A DNA stretch of 64,000 nucleotides, from the NCBI GenBank assembly GCA_963728145.1, contig CAVSJA010000001.1, forward strand, positions 434,001 to 498,000. The letters are read 5' to 3'. A program made the position numbers and the translations under genes. Each line of letters starts with the position of its first letter. Position 1 is the first letter of the stretch. Positions 63,416 to 64,000 of the stretch are shown one piece after another. The notes below the pieces were generated by a model. That model ran no database searches. It saw nothing but the letters and a program-made list of their open reading frames with translations, and was not told where the DNA came from. This DNA is from CAVSJA01 sp963728145. Its GTDB lineage: Bacteria; Bacteroidota; Bacteroidia; Chitinophagales; Chitinophagaceae.

Positions 63416-64000
63416 ATGCCTTATTTGTTCACCTCTGAGAGTGTTTCTGAAGGTCATCCGGATAAAGTGGCCGACCAGATTTCTGACGCGTTGATCGATA
63501 ATTTCCTGGCCTTTGATCCACAATCTAAGGTTGCCTGCGAAACCCTTGTAACAACAGGTCAGGTTATGCTGGCAGGAGAGGTTAAATCAAAAGCATATCT
63601 GGATGTTCAGGAGATTGCACGTGGTGTGATCAGGAAGATCGGGTATACCAAGAGCGAATACATGTTCGAAGCGCATTCATGCGGTGTGCTTTCTGCCATC
63701 CATGAACAATCTTCAGATATTAACCAGGGCGTTGATAAAAAGAAGAAGGAAGAGCAGGGTGCCGGTGACCAGGGAATGATGTTCGGTTATGCCACCAACG
63801 AAACTGAAGATTATATGCCACTGGCATTAGATCTCGCACACAAGCTCCTCATCGAGCTGGCTGCAATGAGAAGAGAGAATAGTGACATCACCTACCTGCG
63901 TCCTGATGCAAAAAGCCAGGTTACACTCGAATATAACGACAAGAACCAACCGTCAAGAATAGACGCGATCGTTGTCTCCACACAGCACGACGAATTTGAC
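63416..64000 (+). CDS. metK: S-adenosylmethionine synthetase, 3' part beyond the window
   Basis: Makes S-adenosylmethionine from methionine and ATP. The 195 visible codons carry the opening FTSESVSEGHPDKVADQISDA, the loop GAGDQGMMFGYATNE and the start of the central domain. The frame is open to base 64000. It supplies the co-substrate for the radical SAM enzymes and methyltransferases above. Confidence 0.96.
   Translation, partial: MPYLFTSESVSEGHPDKVADQISDALIDNFLAFDPQSKVACETLVTTGQVMLAGEVKSKAYLDVQEIARGVIRKIGYTKSEYMFEAHSCGVLSAIHEQSSDINQGVDKKKKEEQGAGDQGMMFGYATNETEDYMPLALDLAHKLLIELAAMRRENSDITYLRPDAKSQVTLEYNDKNQPSRIDAIVVSTQHDEFD

Noticed and set aside
1..64000. tRNA, rRNA, prophage, transposase or defence genes
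   Set aside because: None was recognised on either strand; all long frames match housekeeping, transport, envelope or unknown families.

Overview
The window is chromosomal DNA of a member of the Bacteroidota, most likely the Chitinophagales/Chitinophagaceae. Evidence includes TonB-dependent receptors with carboxypeptidase-regulatory-like N domains, a GLPGLI protein next to one of them, a DUF4270 lipoprotein, a protein with a type IX secretion sorting tail, a TIGR04325 methyltransferase, LptE, and promoters of the TTTG-N19-TAnnTTTG type (clearest before metK). Most genes are housekeeping or central metabolism. I see no rRNA, tRNA, CRISPR array, phage, insertion sequence or defence island.

Layout. 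1-5951 (minus strand): mltG (cut by the window edge), secG, an acidic TPR-like protein, lptE, a sigma-54 activator and miaB. 6128-12659: a TonB-dependent receptor, OsmC, a secreted protein, lipA and a phosphodiester glycosidase. 12660-28018 is a glucan and sugar region: a ROK glucokinase and FucP-type sugar symporter on the minus strand, and divergently glgA, glgC, an SLC45-type maltose-class transporter and a SusA-like neopullulanase, then a GLPGLI/receptor pair and glgB. 28096-36487: two TPR proteins, argS, GtrA, DUF456 and dnaK. 36720-48992: a glycine-rich T9SS cargo, a methyltransferase, aspartate kinase, fbp, GNAT, an ABC ATPase, DinB, NUDIX, folC, TonB, an SDR and a DMT transporter. 49071-54138: an MFS transporter, a radical SAM protein, two small membrane proteins and an arginase-family enzyme. 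54363-64000: ccmE and ccmF-like cytochrome c maturation genes, DUF4294, rfaE2, a flippase-like membrane protein, panD, panC, a short glycogen-synthase-like gene, DUF4270 and metK (cut by the edge).

The gene set suggests a cell that imports oligosaccharides (SLC45-type and FucP-type carriers), hydrolyses them in the periplasm (SusA-like), phosphorylates glucose (ROK) and stores it as glycogen (GlgC, GlgA, GlgB).

Two unusual patterns run through the window. First, almost every intergenic gap holds an inverted repeat whose arms are tandem copies of a short word (for example GGTTGACAA, CAACCAAT, ATTGATT, GGCAATA). Several arms run up to or into a neighbouring stop or start codon, and one forms the apparent N-terminus of an MFS transporter. 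Second, three glucan genes (the SusA-like gene, glgB and the short glycogen-synthase-like gene) carry six reading-frame breaks. All six are of the +1 type, and the coding sense is preserved on both sides of each. Two more +1 breaks are likely at the 5' ends of a TonB receptor and the DMT transporter. These may be sequencing or assembly errors, gene decay or recoding; the sequence alone cannot decide.
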